Source: Cichorium intybus
Lineage: Eukaryota; Streptophyta; Magnoliopsida; Asterales; Asteraceae
Assembly (NCBI GenBank): GCA_023525715.1
Contig: CM042012.1
Location: 63,166,705 to 63,230,704 of the forward strand
DNA: 64,000 nucleotides
Direction: 5' to 3'
How positions within the stretch are numbered: the stretch's first letter is position 1; every line of letters starts with the position of its first letter. Both the position numbers and the translations under genes were made by a program. The notes beneath the pieces were generated by a model, which did not search any database, had not been told where the DNA came from, and saw only the letters and a program-made list of their open reading frames with translations. Shown one piece after another: positions 11,961 through 23,985 of the stretch.

Positions 11961-14900
11961 TTAGGCGAATGCCCGTGCGTTGTGTAGGGAAAAAAATTAT
12001 TAGTTAGAATATAAACAAATGCATGTTATTCTTATACCAAATTCAAAAATATATATATAGAAAATTATCTTCATTATTTTTAACTATATGATAATATATA
12101 CACGTGTCATAAATTTGGAAAATAACGAATTTTAACAATTTTAATGAATTAAATACAATGTATAAAAAAAACCAAATTAATATGGTTTAAAGTTATCTCA
12201 AACTACATGATTTTAATAGTCTACCACCAGGTTGTGCTTTGATAGAATTTTTGTATAATTTCAAATTTAATTTTACTTTTATATATTTTAAAATCAATTT
12301 AAAGATTGTGTATTTGGTCATGTTTTAATTTCGAATATTTAATTTAAATTAATAGTATTCTCTTTGGTGGAGAGAAAAAGAAAATGTCATATATGTATGT
12401 GAAGCAATGTGTGATAAAGAATAAAACCTCAAATTGACGTGGTAAAAGATAAATAATTTATCTTGAACCATATTGATTTGGATGACTTCATTTATAATAA
12501 AAAACATATATAGTTTGAATATATGAAGTATATATTGATTGAATGACCTCTGAGAAAATTAGACATCGTCGCTTTTGACCATCAATATTACATAAGAAAT
12601 AAAAGCTCAAATTTGCATTATTCACCACAATGCATGAGATCTTGTACAACTTTATGCACGAATCCATAGCTCATATTGGATCAACTCACTAAATTTTTTA
12701 AGCTTTTCATTAAAAAAAAAAAGAAAACTTTAACTATATATTTCCTTGAACTTTAATATTTGAAAATATTATTTCCAACAGTAAAAAAATATCAAATGAT
12801 TTATATAATTGTTTTAACTTAAGGGGGACATTTATTTATAGAATAAGAAAGATTCTTGAGTTGGGTTATCATAACGATGTGGGATCAAAATTTCCTTCAA
12901 AGTGTGTTATTTTGTGTCATTTTCTTATCCCATCATCGCTTAAGAAACAGAACTGAAGAGAAATCAAACATCTATAAGTAAAGAGATAATATAATTGTCA
13001 TCTCACACAGCTTAGGAAACAAATTTCAAGAGAAAGAAAACATCTATAAGTAGAGAGGTTAAAATCATTTCTCTCATATATTTGTTATTTTGTGTTCATT
13101 GATTGTAATCTATAAGGAATCGGTTGCAACATTCCATGAATATTTGCTTTTAGTTTTAGGATCGTTTTCGTAAAATGTGGATAGGTACTCACCGATATCC
13201 ACTTTGATATGTTTTTTCTAATAAATTCAAATTAATATAGTACATGATAAAAATTCATCTTAAACTATATTGATTAAATGACATCTATTATAAGATTTAT
13301 ATATATATAAACATATTTGTTTGAACTTTGAAGGATTACTGTTTGAAAGTTCGATGTGCATAAATCTTATGAAAGCGAAATAAAATGCTTACAACGTTGT
13401 CATCACACATCGAATTGTGGCCACGACTTACTATAAGCGTGCAACTCAATTGATATTTTAATAGTTTTTAACTCTTTTAAATATTCATCTTTTTAGTTTA
13501 AATGATTTTGAAATAGGATAATCGTTGAAACTTTGAAATAAAACATGTTTTTTTATGATAAATTGACCACTAATTAACAATAGATTTTAATAGCATGTTT
13601 CTAGGTTTTAATGTTTGACTATCTGTTTATAATTTAGTTTAAAAAATTTATTATATAACATTTTCGAGTTTTGGATGCAAACATGATATTTATTATGATA
13701 ACAATTTATGTTTAATATTATATGTTTAGATTGGATATAAAGTTCAAAAGTTTTTTAGTAATATTCATCTTCATTTTTTAGTTTTAATACTTTTGGAAAC
13801 TAAAACATATAAATAGAAGCCTATATCACTTTGAGAAAAAATGTTTGTACGATAAAATGATATTTAATTAATAATAGACATTGAAAGTCATATTATGATG
13901 AAGATTGATGAATAATGTAATCAAATTAGTGGTATTGTATAAATGAAAGATGAAATGTTACATAAATGTGTGACACGATGTGAGACATGAAAATATCAAC
14001 ATAATATGGTAAAAAACAAATTACTAATGTTGAACCACATTGTTTTGAATGATCTCTTTTATAATAGATAGGTAAAAAATTAACAATAGAAATTTTTACG
14101 TATATACATATTGGTGAATCGACAAATATTTACACCAGCGTCACTTTTACAAACGACACACTATAAACTATAAACATAGTCAAGTTTTTAAAATTTTTAA
14201 ATAAGGAACTAAATTTCTACGTATATACATATTGGTGAATCGAAAAATGTTTACACCGATGTGACTTTTTAAAAACGACGTACTATAAACTTCCAACCTA
14301 GTCAAGTTTTTAAAAGTTTTAGGTAATTTTAATTTTTACTTTTGAGTTTCAATACTTTTTAGAATTAAAACTAAATAGTAAAAATCTTTTAAAACTTGTC
14401 ATAAAAGAATGTTTCTATGATAAATGATCACAATTTAATAATATACTTGAGAGATCAAGTTTGATGGATAATGAAAGCAAATGAATTGTATTACATAAGA
14501 GAAAGAGAAGATGTGTTTGCTCGTTTGCTTCTGATGTGTTTGCTCGTCTTATTGGCTGGTGTCGTGAGCTCCCGGATAACTTAAGCTCGGTGGAGGATAT
14601 GATGGTTCTGGTCACTAATATGGAGAAAAGCCATAAGAGGAAAGGTAGGAAACTTGGCTGCATTTTCGCTGCCTTCATTTGGAAGCTTTGGTGGTGCAGA
14701 AACCAACTTGTATTTAATGGCAATGTCATGAACAGCAATATGATTTTTGAGTTGATCAAACTTACGGCCTTCCAGTGGGTCAAGAATAGAGATAAGGAAG
14801 GTAGAAATTTAGCTTGGGAGTCCTGGAACTGTAATCCTCTTTTGATGTAATTCTCTTTTGCTCTAGCATCTTGCTAGAGCCCTTAATAAATTTCTTGTTG

Positions 14901-15104
14901 TTCAAAAAAAAATTACATAAGAGAAAGAGAAGATGTCATATATGTATGTGAAGCAATGTGGGATAAAGAAAAAAAATCTCAAATTAATGTGGTAAAAAAT
15001 AGTTAAATTAATAGATTGATTATATTAAATGAGAATTTGAAAGGTCATGGAGGTTTCAAATGCATGTGTTGAGAGGAAAAATGCTTCCTTTATAAGATAC
15101 TAGA
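11961..15104 (-). mobile_element. Helitron 1, non-autonomous
   Basis: The 3' end (minus strand) reads GGGCATTCGCCTAA followed by T, i.e. CTRR|T, with a degenerate hairpin just inside. The 5' end reads TCTAGTATCTTATAAAG and continues GAAGCATTTTTCC, matching the 5' end of the Helitron at 58262. Similarity to that copy is visible throughout, including an internal duplication of about 122 bp (14096-14330). No Rep/helicase gene. It contains a LINE insertion (14515-14911). Its 5' end overlaps the 3' CTAG of a second Helitron. Apart from these elements the 3.1 kb is AT-rich and holds no gene. Confidence 0.75.
14515..14911 (+). mobile_element. 5'-truncated L1-type LINE with 25-bp TSD
   Basis: The insert encodes the last ~100 residues of an L1 ORF2-like protein (IFAAFIWKLWWCRNQLVFNG, then FQWVKNRDKEGR), ending at TAA (about 14848-14850), followed by a short 3' UTR with AATAAA (14885-14890) and poly-A (14903-14911). 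It is flanked by identical 25-bp copies at 14490-14514 and 14912-14936. Heavy 5' truncation, poly-A and long TSD are hallmarks of target-primed reverse transcription. The homologous position in the Helitron at 58262-60832 is empty. Confidence 0.92.
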
Positions 15105-15425
15105 CGAATGCCCGCGCGTTGCGCAGGAAAAAAATTAGTTAGAATATAAACAAATACATGTTATTTTATCCCAAATTAAAAAATTATATAGAAAAATATT
15201 TTCATTATTTTTAATTATATGATAATACATACATGTGTCACAAATTTGGAAGACAACGAATTTTAATAATTTTAATGAATAAATACAATGTATCAAATAA
15301 AAATCAAATTAAAATGGTTTAAATTAAAGAGTTATTTCAAACCACATAAGTTTGGTAGTCTACCAACAGTTTGTGCTTTGATAAAATTTTTGTAAAATTT
15401 CAAATTTAATTTTACTTTTATCTAT
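15100..15425 (-). mobile_element. Helitron 2, 3' part only
   Basis: The minus-strand 3' terminus reads CCTGCGCAACGCGCGGGC (hairpin stem GCGC/GCGC), then ATTCGTCTAG followed by T. The next 300 bp match the 3' regions of Helitron 1 and of the copy at 58262-60832 at roughly 85% by eye. The element stops at 15425, where a gypsy LTR begins. It joins Helitron 1 head to tail with no spacer. Confidence 0.8.
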
Positions 15426-16490
15426 TGTAATACCGTATTTTTAATTTATATAAATTTTGTGTCAATCTTAGTGTAATTAAGATTAAATACGTTGCTATAA
15501 GAGTTAGGATGGTTTAAAACCCAATTGAGTAAAGTTTGGACTTGTAAAATGTTAAATCAGAGCTACACGGGTCGTGTATGGTCACACGGGTCGTGTAGAA
15601 AGGCTTAAGAAGCAAAGCAGTAACCTTTTCAGACTTACACGGGTCGTGAACCTCTACACGGGTCGTGTAGCTCTTGTTCAAAAATTACCGAGGCGAGGTT
15701 GGGTCTCACACGGGTCGTGTGAGGCTGCACGGGTCGTGTGAGTCTGTACAAGTTCATGTCGGCTTGCTGTAGGTCTCACACGGGTTGTGTGAGCCTACAC
15801 GGGTCGTGTCGCGCACTCAGGGCTGTTTTAAGTTCGAGTTTTCTTTCATTTGGGTCATTCCCAATTCGACCAAAACCCTCCCAAACCCTAGAAAAACGAT
15901 TCCAACCCTTCTAAGTCGAGATTAAGGCTTATTGATCACGAATTGAAGCTAGAGATTAGTTCCTTGAGCTTGAAAGGTAATCCTCTTTGATTTTTATCTT
16001 GTTTTGACGGTTGAATCTTTGGAATTGAGATGGTTCCTTGTGGTTTTGATGAACCACCTACTTCTAGCATGAATTAGAGTGAGTTTACTTGGATTAGTGT
16101 GTGTAATGGAATTCTAATTCGAGACCCAAGCTTGCAAAGTGCTTGTATTGTGTTTTTAGGGTTGTATGAGTCAAAATGGTGAAATTGGAAGTTATAATTA
16201 GGATAGTATAGCTATCTTTTGATTATAAACCTCTCTTATGATTCAAATTCTTGATTGTTATCAATGTTGAACATGATTGAGATTGTTGAATATTGAGTTT
16301 GACCTGAGATATTGTGGTACAGCTAAGGCTAGACAGGAGCACGACACACGCGGTTCAGGAGTTCCACAGAATAACCCGACAACAGGTGAGTAGTTGTTTA
16401 TTAGATGAATTATGTTTTGTTGGGATGTTTGTTGCAGATAAGAAGTATGCTATATTCGATTGGTTGAGTAAAAACCAATTATGAGTGTTC
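15426..16490 (+). repeat. partial gypsy LTR (Tekay-like)
   Basis: Starts TGTAATACCG exactly where Helitron 2 similarity ends, preceded by TCTAT as a possible half of a TSD. It contains eight palindromic motifs (15564-15809) followed by ACCCTCCCAAACCCTAG and leader-like sequence, the same architecture as the fragment at 62990-63420. The right end is not clear; 16490 is where LTR-like sequence fades. No ORF. Confidence 0.55.
15564..15809. repeat. cluster of eight palindromes, core ACACG-GGT-CGTGT
   Basis: Eight copies in about 245 bp. Arms vary but stay complementary in several: CTACACG/CGTGTAG, CTCACACG/CGTGTGAG and TACACG/CGTGTA. One copy has a C-to-T change at the arm edge (GGGTTG) but keeps the outer arms CTCACAC/GTGTGAG. 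The core is the reverse complement of the one in the LTR at 465-3462, although both elements appear to run on the plus strand. Confidence 0.8.
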
Positions 16491-16689
16491 AGATCAAAGA
16501 GTTATAGTGTGTGTGACACACTAGATATTTTCGAACATGAGACATGGATTGAGATCAATCTCTATCCGATTCTCTGTTTCCCAATTTCTGATTTTACATA
16601 TGACATAATACTTTTAATTGAACACATCAATTCAATCCTCGCTGGCCAGCACTTTAGTCAACTTCAAAATCATGGAGAGGCCTATAGAT
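16491..16689. other. unassigned sequence between gypsy and copia fragments
   Basis: About 200 bp without recognisable domains. A 99-residue ORF starting near 16485 crosses into the copia LTR and has no known motif, so I do not call it a gene. It may belong to either neighbouring element. Confidence 0.4.
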
Positions 16690-16801
16690 ATCTGCGAGAG
16701 AAATGCTTCCCGCTAAAGCAACAACCCTTAGGATCGGCTAAGTCCTCCTGCCTTCGGATGTCGAGCCATACTGCTACGGATTAGACTCCACATACTTAAC
16801 A
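16690..16801 (-). repeat. 3' LTR fragment of Tork-type copia
   Basis: Matches the right end of the LTR at 20830-21423 (shared AGAGAAATGCTTC and GAGCCATACTGCTACGGAT), ending ACATACTTAACA on the plus strand, which is the LTR start TGTTAAGTATGT on the element's strand. The PPT (AAGTGGAAGAT, minus strand) follows at 16802-16812. Only about 110 bp of the LTR remain here. Confidence 0.7.
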
Positions 16802-16914
16802 ATCTTCCACTTGGAGACTAATCTGGACCAGATTCTTCTGTCTACCAAGTGTGATCTTCCAAGATCAGAAACTCGTTCTTTTTCTCTCTCTCTCTAGTTC
16901 CCTCGTCTTCTCAC

Positions 16915-19900
16915 TTACTTTTGTGGAAGACCAGCTGAAGTCATACATAACTTCAGCTTGTCCAAAGGGACCACCTTGGTGAACATATCTATAGTATTCT
17001 TAGCACCAAGGATTTTCTGCAAGATAAGCATACCTTCGGCTATCTGCTCACGAATAAAATGGTATCTCATCTTGATGTGTTTCGTCTTGCTATGAAACAC
17101 CGGATTCTTTGCAAGATGAATTGCACTTTGGTTGTCACAATGCAACATACAATCCTCCTTTTTATGTCTAAGCTCTTCAATAAAAGTCTTTAACCATAGG
17201 AGCTCCTTGCTAGCTTCTACTACTACCATATACTCGACTTCAATGGTTGAAAGAGCAATGCTCTTCTGTAATCTGGACATCCATCTGATTGCTGTTCCTC
17301 CAATTTCGAAAACATAACTAGTCGTGCTTTTCCCTGAATCAGTACAATCCCCTAAGTCTGTATCAGTAAAACCTTCGAGGACGACCTTCTGCCTTCTATA
17401 AACTAAGGCTGTGTCCGAGGTTCCTTTCAATTAGCAGAGCAGCCACTTGACACCTTACCAATGCTCCTTTCCTAGATTCGACATGAATCTGCTAACAACT
17501 CCCACTGCATGTGCAATGTCTGGCCTAGTACATACCATAGCGTATATGAGACTGCCAACTGCAGATACATACAAGACTTTAGCTATTTCTTCCTGTCTCT
17601 ATCCATCTTTAGGGTTTGCTCTTTTCAGAGCTTTAAATGGTTCCCAAGTAGGGTGCTTCAGACCTTAGCACTTGCCATATTAAACTTCTCCAAAACTTTC
17701 AGGATGTACTTCTCCTGAGAATGTTTGATTTCTCCTGAAGCTTTGTTCCTGACAATGATCATCCCCAAAATCTGCTTGGTAGATCCAAGGTCCTTCATCT
17801 TGAACTCTTCGGATAACTGTCGTTTTAGCCTATTGATCTCCTGAATGTCAGTAGCGCTACCAACATATCATCAACATAGAAAGCTGATGTACGAAGACTT
17901 GAGTTGCTTCCGATAACAGTAGTGATCGCTATCACTCATTCGGAATCTATTTCTCTTCATGAAGTCATCAAACTTCAAGTACCACTGTCTTGGAGCTTGC
18001 TTCAATCCGTACAGGCTTTTCCTGTAATTTGCACACCAGGTTTTCTTTCCCTACAATCTCAAAACCTTCTGGTTGTGCCATGTAGATGTCTTCTTCCATG
18101 TCGCAGCGCAAGAATGCAGTTTTGATGTCTAGTTGTTCTAGGTGGAGATATCCAGATTCAACGATCCCAAGTACGGTTCAGATTGTGGTGATCTTTATAA
18201 CTGGAGAGAAAATCCCGTTGTAGTCAAGGCCTTCCGTTTGTTGAAACCCCTTGACCACCAATCGAGCTTTGTATCTCTTACTCCCATCAGCTTCATCATT
18301 GATCCGAAACACCTACTTGTTGGACAATGCCTTTTTATTTGCTGGTAACTTGACAAGTTACCATGTCATGTTTTTAGCAAGTGAGCGTATCTCATCCTCC
18401 ATCGCCTTCTTCAACTGTATGGAGTCTTTCATCCTTAAGGGTTCAGGATAAGATTTTGGCTCTCCATTCTCAGTCAACAATGGGTACCTTGCTAATGCAG
18501 TGTTGCTGCAGCTCCTGAGAATACATGGAGTTGCAGCTCCTGATTCATCATCTTCGCCTCGATCTGAAGTGTTACATTCCACTTCGAATGAGCTCACACT
18601 GTCTCTAGTACTACCAGATGCTTCTTAATTTCTTCTACTGCTTCCAGAGTCCTTTCTTGACTCTTCTTCAGAAGTCTTATCAAAATTATTCATGGATGAT
18701 CCTTCAAGCACAACTTGCTCCATGTCTTCAAATGGTTTGCTTCGACCGACAGTCTCCTGCAAAATGTCTTTGTATAGGGCGTTCTCGTTAAATACCACGT
18801 CCTGGCTTCGGATGACCCTTCGGCTCTGGCTATCCCAACATCGGTAACCCAAGTTATCAACACCATACCCAATAAAGAAGCATTTCTTCGACTTGGCTTC
18901 TAGCTTATGTCTCTAACTATCCTTTGTCTTGACATATGAGACAAATCCAAAAACCCTTAGCTGTTTGAAGGAGATCTCATGACCCTGCCATTCCTCTTCA
19001 GGAATTTTTAACCCCATGGGAACTGAGGGGCTATGATTGATTAGTTAGGTTGTGGTGTTGACGGCATCTGCCCAGAACATCTTTGACATCCCTTCATGTA
19101 ACCCCATGCTCTTCGCCCTTTCATTTAGAGTTCTGTTCATTCTTTCCACTATGTCATTCTGCTGAGGGGTTTCTGGGACTGTCTTCAACATTCGGATCCC
19201 ATTCTCGGCACAATAATCAATGAATTCTCTGCTGATGTACTCTCCCCCATTTTTAGACTTAAGGCATTTAATCTTGAGGCTTGTCTTAGTTTCTACAGTA
19301 GTTTTCCACTTCTTGAAAGTAGCAAAAACCTCAGATTTATTTTTAAGGAAGTAAACTCATACCTTCATCGTTGAGTCGTCAATGAAGGCGACATAGTAAT
19401 GAGATCATGTGAATGAAGATACAAAGGTTGGTCCATAGACATTAGAATACACAAGCTCGAGTTTTGTAGGCTTCAGAGCTTGGCCCACCTTAGAGAAGGT
19501 GGCCTTCTTTTGTTTACTGTAAGCACACGGCTCACAGAATTCTATGACAGTTGTATTTACATCCAAAATCTTGCCCTTGGCGACTAACATGTTCATCTCC
19601 TTCTCACTCATGTGACCAAGTCTTTGGTGCCACAGAGTAGAAGCTTTATTATCTTTTTTGGAAGTGTTTATCTCATCTGAGGAGTCTTCCACCATATAGA
19701 GGGATCCTCGTTTCTGCCCTCGAGCAACGACCATGTTGCCCTTCATCATCCAACTTTCCTACTGATATCAACATCCTTTTCAGGCCAGGAATAAACTTAA
19801 CATCCTTCAAAGTCAATTTAGTTCCCAAGGATGTCCTAAGTGTAACATCTCCAACTCCGATTATATCTAGGCTCTTGTTATCGGCAAGTCTCACTCTGCC

Positions 19901-20642
19901 ACTATAATGTTTGAAATTCTTCATCACACTTTGGCTATGACATGCATGGAGGGATACACCTGAGTCCATTATTCATGACTCTACGGAACTCTTTACCCAA
20001 CAAACGAGAGCATCATCGAAATATTCTACAGGATTCACTTCTCTATTTCCCTCTGCGGAAGTAGAAGGCTTCGGACACTGATTTTTGAAGCGCCCATTCT
20101 CTTTACAGTTCCAGCAGACTACCTCTTTTTTGCTCATGGACCGTCCCCTTCTCCATGACTTAGATCTACCTTTGCCACCGCCACCGCTACCTCGGTTCAG
20201 TCTTCTTCCTCTCTCTTTGGTTGCCAATGCTGCCGGAATGCTCACCTACATTCCTCCTTCAGATATCTTCCCCAAGGATCAAATGACAAATGCCTTCGAA
20301 TGTCCGTTTTTCAGCTCCGGATTAACTACTAGCCGCAGTTACCATTCTGGACCAACTATCTGGAAGTGAAGAAAACAACAATACGGCTCAGACTTCATCA
20401 TCAAAGCCAATATCCACCGATATCAACCTCGATATGATGGAGTTGAATTTGTTGATGTGTTCTGCCACAAAATCTCCTTCTTTCATCTCCGTATTCACAA
20501 GTTGTCGGATCAAGAACACCTTGTTTGCTGCTAAGGGTTTCTCGTGTGTGTTACACAAAGTCCTCAGTAGACCAAACGTGGTTTTCTCGTTTACGATGTT
20601 GTAAGCAACAAACTTTGATAATGACAACCTGACCCCACCCAA
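16915..20642 (-). pseudogene. Tork-type copia gag-pol, heavily decayed
   Basis: Pieces in element order: gag (20642-20388), zinc knuckle CWNCKENGRFKNQC (around 20110), protease start MDSGVSLHACHS (19969), GAG-pre-integrase HQRLGHMSEKEM and integrase start (19749-19405), integrase C-terminal and spacer pieces (18872-18358), scattered RT remnants, and RNase H (17430-16915) with ALSTIEVEYM, DNQSAIHLAKNP and TKHIKMRYHFIREQ. The RNase H pattern matches the Tork/Tnt1 lineage. At least five frame changes and several stops separate the pieces. Not functional. Confidence 0.85.
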
Positions 20643-20814
20643 AGTCTACCGATCCAGCAATTCCCACTCATCCATCGACATATCTTTTGGCATTCTTCCG
20701 GTCAACTGGAGATGGAGTTTTTTCTTGTAAAAGTACTCTTCTATCTGCATTCTCCAGAATCCAAAATCGGCACTGTTAAACTTGTCGATCTGGATCTTCC
20801 CTTATTCAGCCGTA

Positions 20815-20827
20815 GCTCTGATACCAA
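20815..20827 (-). other. primer-binding site of the Tork-type copia
   Basis: On the minus strand TTGGTATCAGAGC, complementary to initiator tRNA-Met, the usual PBS of Tnt1/Tork elements. It lies 2 bp inside the LTR end at 20830 and confirms minus-strand orientation. Confidence 0.8.
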
Positions 20828-20829
20828 TT

Positions 20830-21423
20830 TGAAAGGTAAATAATAGGAGAGATCATAAACTTAATCTCTCAAGAACAATATTTTGGCCAAACAACCCTCG
20901 AAGGTAAGCACTCGACACACGAAAATCTTGCAACGAGAAATACAAGAAGAACTAGTAAGGAATCAACACTGAGAATTAAACGGTTCACTAGATCTTGAGA
21001 TCAAGCTACGTCTATTGTGGAACTAGAGAGATTTTATATATTGACTGAATGTTATTCAAGAATTTACAAGTATGACTACTTTCTATAATATTCACACACA
21101 CACACACCAGCATGCTAATTTGGAACGGGAGAATGACTATATGTAGAAGGGGGTGCAGAATTCAAGAAGATACAATAGATCTTCATGAATCGACAATCTG
21201 CACATTGAGGGAAGGTGGCAGTACAAAAGGAACATTTTATGGCAGACAAATAGTATACGAACAGCGTACAAGGGAGCCCCACAACGTTCTGACGTTGGAT
21301 GTCCTTTGTACTTCTGCCAGAGAAATGCTTCACGCTAAAGCAATAACCCTTCGGATCGGTTAATTCCTCCTGCCTTCAGACGTCGAGCCATACTGCTACG
21401 GATTAGACTCCACATACTTAACA
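20830..21423 (-). repeat. 5' LTR of the Tork-type copia
   Basis: 594 bp, beginning TGTTAAGTATGTGG and ending TTTACCTTTCA on the element strand, next to the PBS. It includes a short (CA)n run (about 21093-21107). Only its first ~110 bp match the partner LTR fragment at 16690-16801, showing that the 3' LTR was mostly lost. Confidence 0.75.
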
Positions 21424-21993
21424 ACTACGTCACATGTTCCATCATCTTCAGGTGAAATGGTTGACATAGGAACGAAGATTTTAATTGAACTTACAAAGGC
21501 TAAGAAGAATGAAAAACAAATGATAGAATATGAAAGGCTCAAACAATTGAAAGCTATTGCAAGGGGAAGGGTTGGCACTAAACAAGACTTGGATTCAATT
21601 CATAAAACTTAGGCTTTCAAAACTATAATTTCCTTTGCCTTTAATACACTTGAACTATTTCATGGAGTTTATTGCAATCATACTCTGTAGACAATACTCT
21701 CAATTGCCAATTGGATATCCCATATTGTCCTAAGACCTTTTCTGACAATCAATTCAAAATCGTCTTCAAAATAAATGAAAGGGAGAAGTTCTTACAAATA
21801 AAAGCTAGATTTCATGTTGTACTTGGGAAAGACCAATCCGAAGTGTGGTCATTGAAAACGATTACGAAGGTAGAGAGCATTACGATGAGTGAAATGTTTA
21901 ACGGAACTCTTCATAGCTACGCCACAAAGTTCTCAGAGGCGAAGAAAATGAACCACACGAATTCACCTTGGTTGACTGACACGTTGCCACCGT
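21424..21993 (+). other. unassigned coding-like sequence left of the Athila element
   Basis: Two plus-strand frames look protein-like but match no family I recognise: about 21456-21611 (contains MVDIGTKILIELTKAKKNEK, ends HKT*) and 21672-22004 (110 residues, running into the Athila LTR). The composition is balanced, unlike nearby AT-rich repeats. They could be remnants of a host gene or of another transposon cut by Athila. No start or splice context supports a working gene. Confidence 0.3.
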
Positions 21994-22945
21994 TGATGCG
22001 GTGAAAAATGTAAAATAAAAACCTTACAACTCACTAGCTAGCGGCAAGTAAGGGTCAAACCAAAGAGTTCGTGGTTAGCACGTTGTGTCAAAATATGACC
22101 AATCTATAATGTCGCTCTATAGATGGTTTCTATTCTTACACTTGATTCCGAAAACAACACGAAAATCGAAAACTAAATCTATCGATCTACACTGAAGCAA
22201 TATATCACAACTAATTAGAGCCAAACTAATCTGATTCCTAGATCAAACTCAGGAAATCAACAGCGAACTAGATCAAAAACAATAAACTAATGACAATAGT
22301 TGACACTAAAACGTAAGATTGCAATAAAATGAACTCAACATAAACTTGCATTAAACTGAATCCAATCAGAGCCAAATTCTTCTGAATACAAATAGTAAAC
22401 CAATCCAGGTGGTCAATGGTGTTCTATAGATCAGAACCCTCGATCACACACAATTAACGATAATCGAAAAACAAATAAAGTAATAGAAACTAGCCAACTA
22501 TTGAATCAAACGACGAAGCTATAAAATTTCGAGTCAGAGATGCATGAGTGTCTCTCAAATGTCTAATCTTCGCTCCCGAATCACGAAATGGGAGCCTCTA
22601 TTTATAGTTGCGGATTTGGGCTCTACACGGCAGGGAATGGCCTTCTACGCGGCGTGGGTCAACCTTATCCCTTGTTGTTCGCACTTTGAAATTTGAATCT
22701 TCACCCGACTTAGACACTTGTCCGCGTTGCATGCTTCGTTCATACGTGTCGCGCGTGTCATTTCGAGTTGAATCCAACTTTGTTTCCAACTTTGCTAACT
22801 TGTATGCATTTACCCTGTATTATCACTAAAACACAACACAAGCCCTTGGTACAAAAGTGAGTGATATTAGTCGTATTAGAAATGTAATTCAGCTAAATCT
22901 CGGCACAATAACGGCCACAATGCTTGAGATTACTAGGCGTTATCA
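21994..22945 (-). repeat. 3' LTR of the Athila-type element
   Basis: On the element strand it starts TGATAACGCC and ends CCGCATCA; 952 bp. The PPT GTGTGGGGTGTT precedes it (plus 22946-22957). Compared with the 5' LTR it carries about 100 extra bp (near 22070-22175), so one LTR has suffered a deletion. GC-rich motifs such as CTACGCGGCGTGG (about 22635-22670) echo the palindrome clusters seen in other LTRs. Confidence 0.8.
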
Positions 22946-22957
22946 AACACCCCACAC
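22946..22957 (-). other. polypurine tract of the Athila-type element
   Basis: GTGTGGGGTGTT on the minus strand directly upstream of the LTR start TGATAACGCC, preceded by CTTGGGGACAAGCAAGG, a context usual for Athila elements. Confidence 0.75.
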
Positions 22958-23985
22958 TTGTGCCTTGCTTGTCCCCAAGCAAGTAGAGTTTTTAATAATT
23001 TCTAAATAAGACCCAAACATTTTTGAATATTTTTAGTTTTAAAGTTTATTGCATTCAAAAAGTTAGACGAAAATGATTTTTGGAAAAATATCCATGACTT
23101 TCGATGTTGTTTATGTAACGAGCTTTCAAAAACACTATCCGAGACTAGTTGATCTTAGGTAGTGAGGTACATAAATGCCTTACAGGCCACTCTTTTCGAT
23201 CCTACTTGCTCGAACAACAAAGGCCACTGATTGGCAATTCCATTCTGAATCACAATCTTAAGATAGTCTAAGTCCATGTTTTTCTAACTTTCTAAGTACT
23301 CAACTTGTTTTAACTAAAGCTAGCATGCTCACAACTAAACAATATTTCTTGAAAAACACCACAACGCTATCACATTCAAACATATTTTTTTCCAAGTTAC
23401 AATTCCTCGAAATTTTGAAAATTCCTTAAAAATTTGAAAATCACTATTTGTTTCTGAAAAAATATCAAAACTCTTTTCGACTGTGCCCACCCCACATTTT
23501 AATCCGTACAATGTCCCCCTTGTACAAAAATAAAATCAAAACAAGGGAGAAAATGGTTAACTCTATGGATTGTCGAATTGCTTGCATCACGGGTCATACG
23601 TGCAGGATGCATCATCTCGGTAAAGTTTTCGGGGAGTCGGGGCGCAGTAGTAAACACAACGGCATAACACAAGTGCAGGATTACGATGACCCCACACTTG
23701 CGTTATGCAACTCCCTCAGTAGATTTCTCACAGTTGGCTTGCAAACAAACATTAAAACAAACATATTAAAAGAAACAAGGACAAACAAACATATAAAAAA
23801 TGTAAAAGTTTTATGCAATCGATGTTTCAAAAAGAAAAAAGAAAAGGAAAAGAAAATGTACTATCAATCCTCATCGTCGCCATGGTGTGCCCCAGAACAC
23901 CATCATGACCTGCAACATGGAAGGGTGGTCGCTCTATATCAGCCTGAAGGAGAAGCGTATGCTGAGTCTCTGCAATCTGTCGTAT
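22958..23985 (-). other. Athila 3' internal region, non-coding
   Basis: About 1 kb between the PPT and the Athila ORF. The long plus-strand ORF here (23448-24245) is a shadow and spans the antisense of a real frame. I see no additional gene; long non-coding 3' regions are usual in this lineage. Confidence 0.55.

Noticed and set aside
14536..14850. 104-codon ORF as a host gene
   Set aside because: It is the tail of an L1-type LINE with poly-A and 25-bp TSD.
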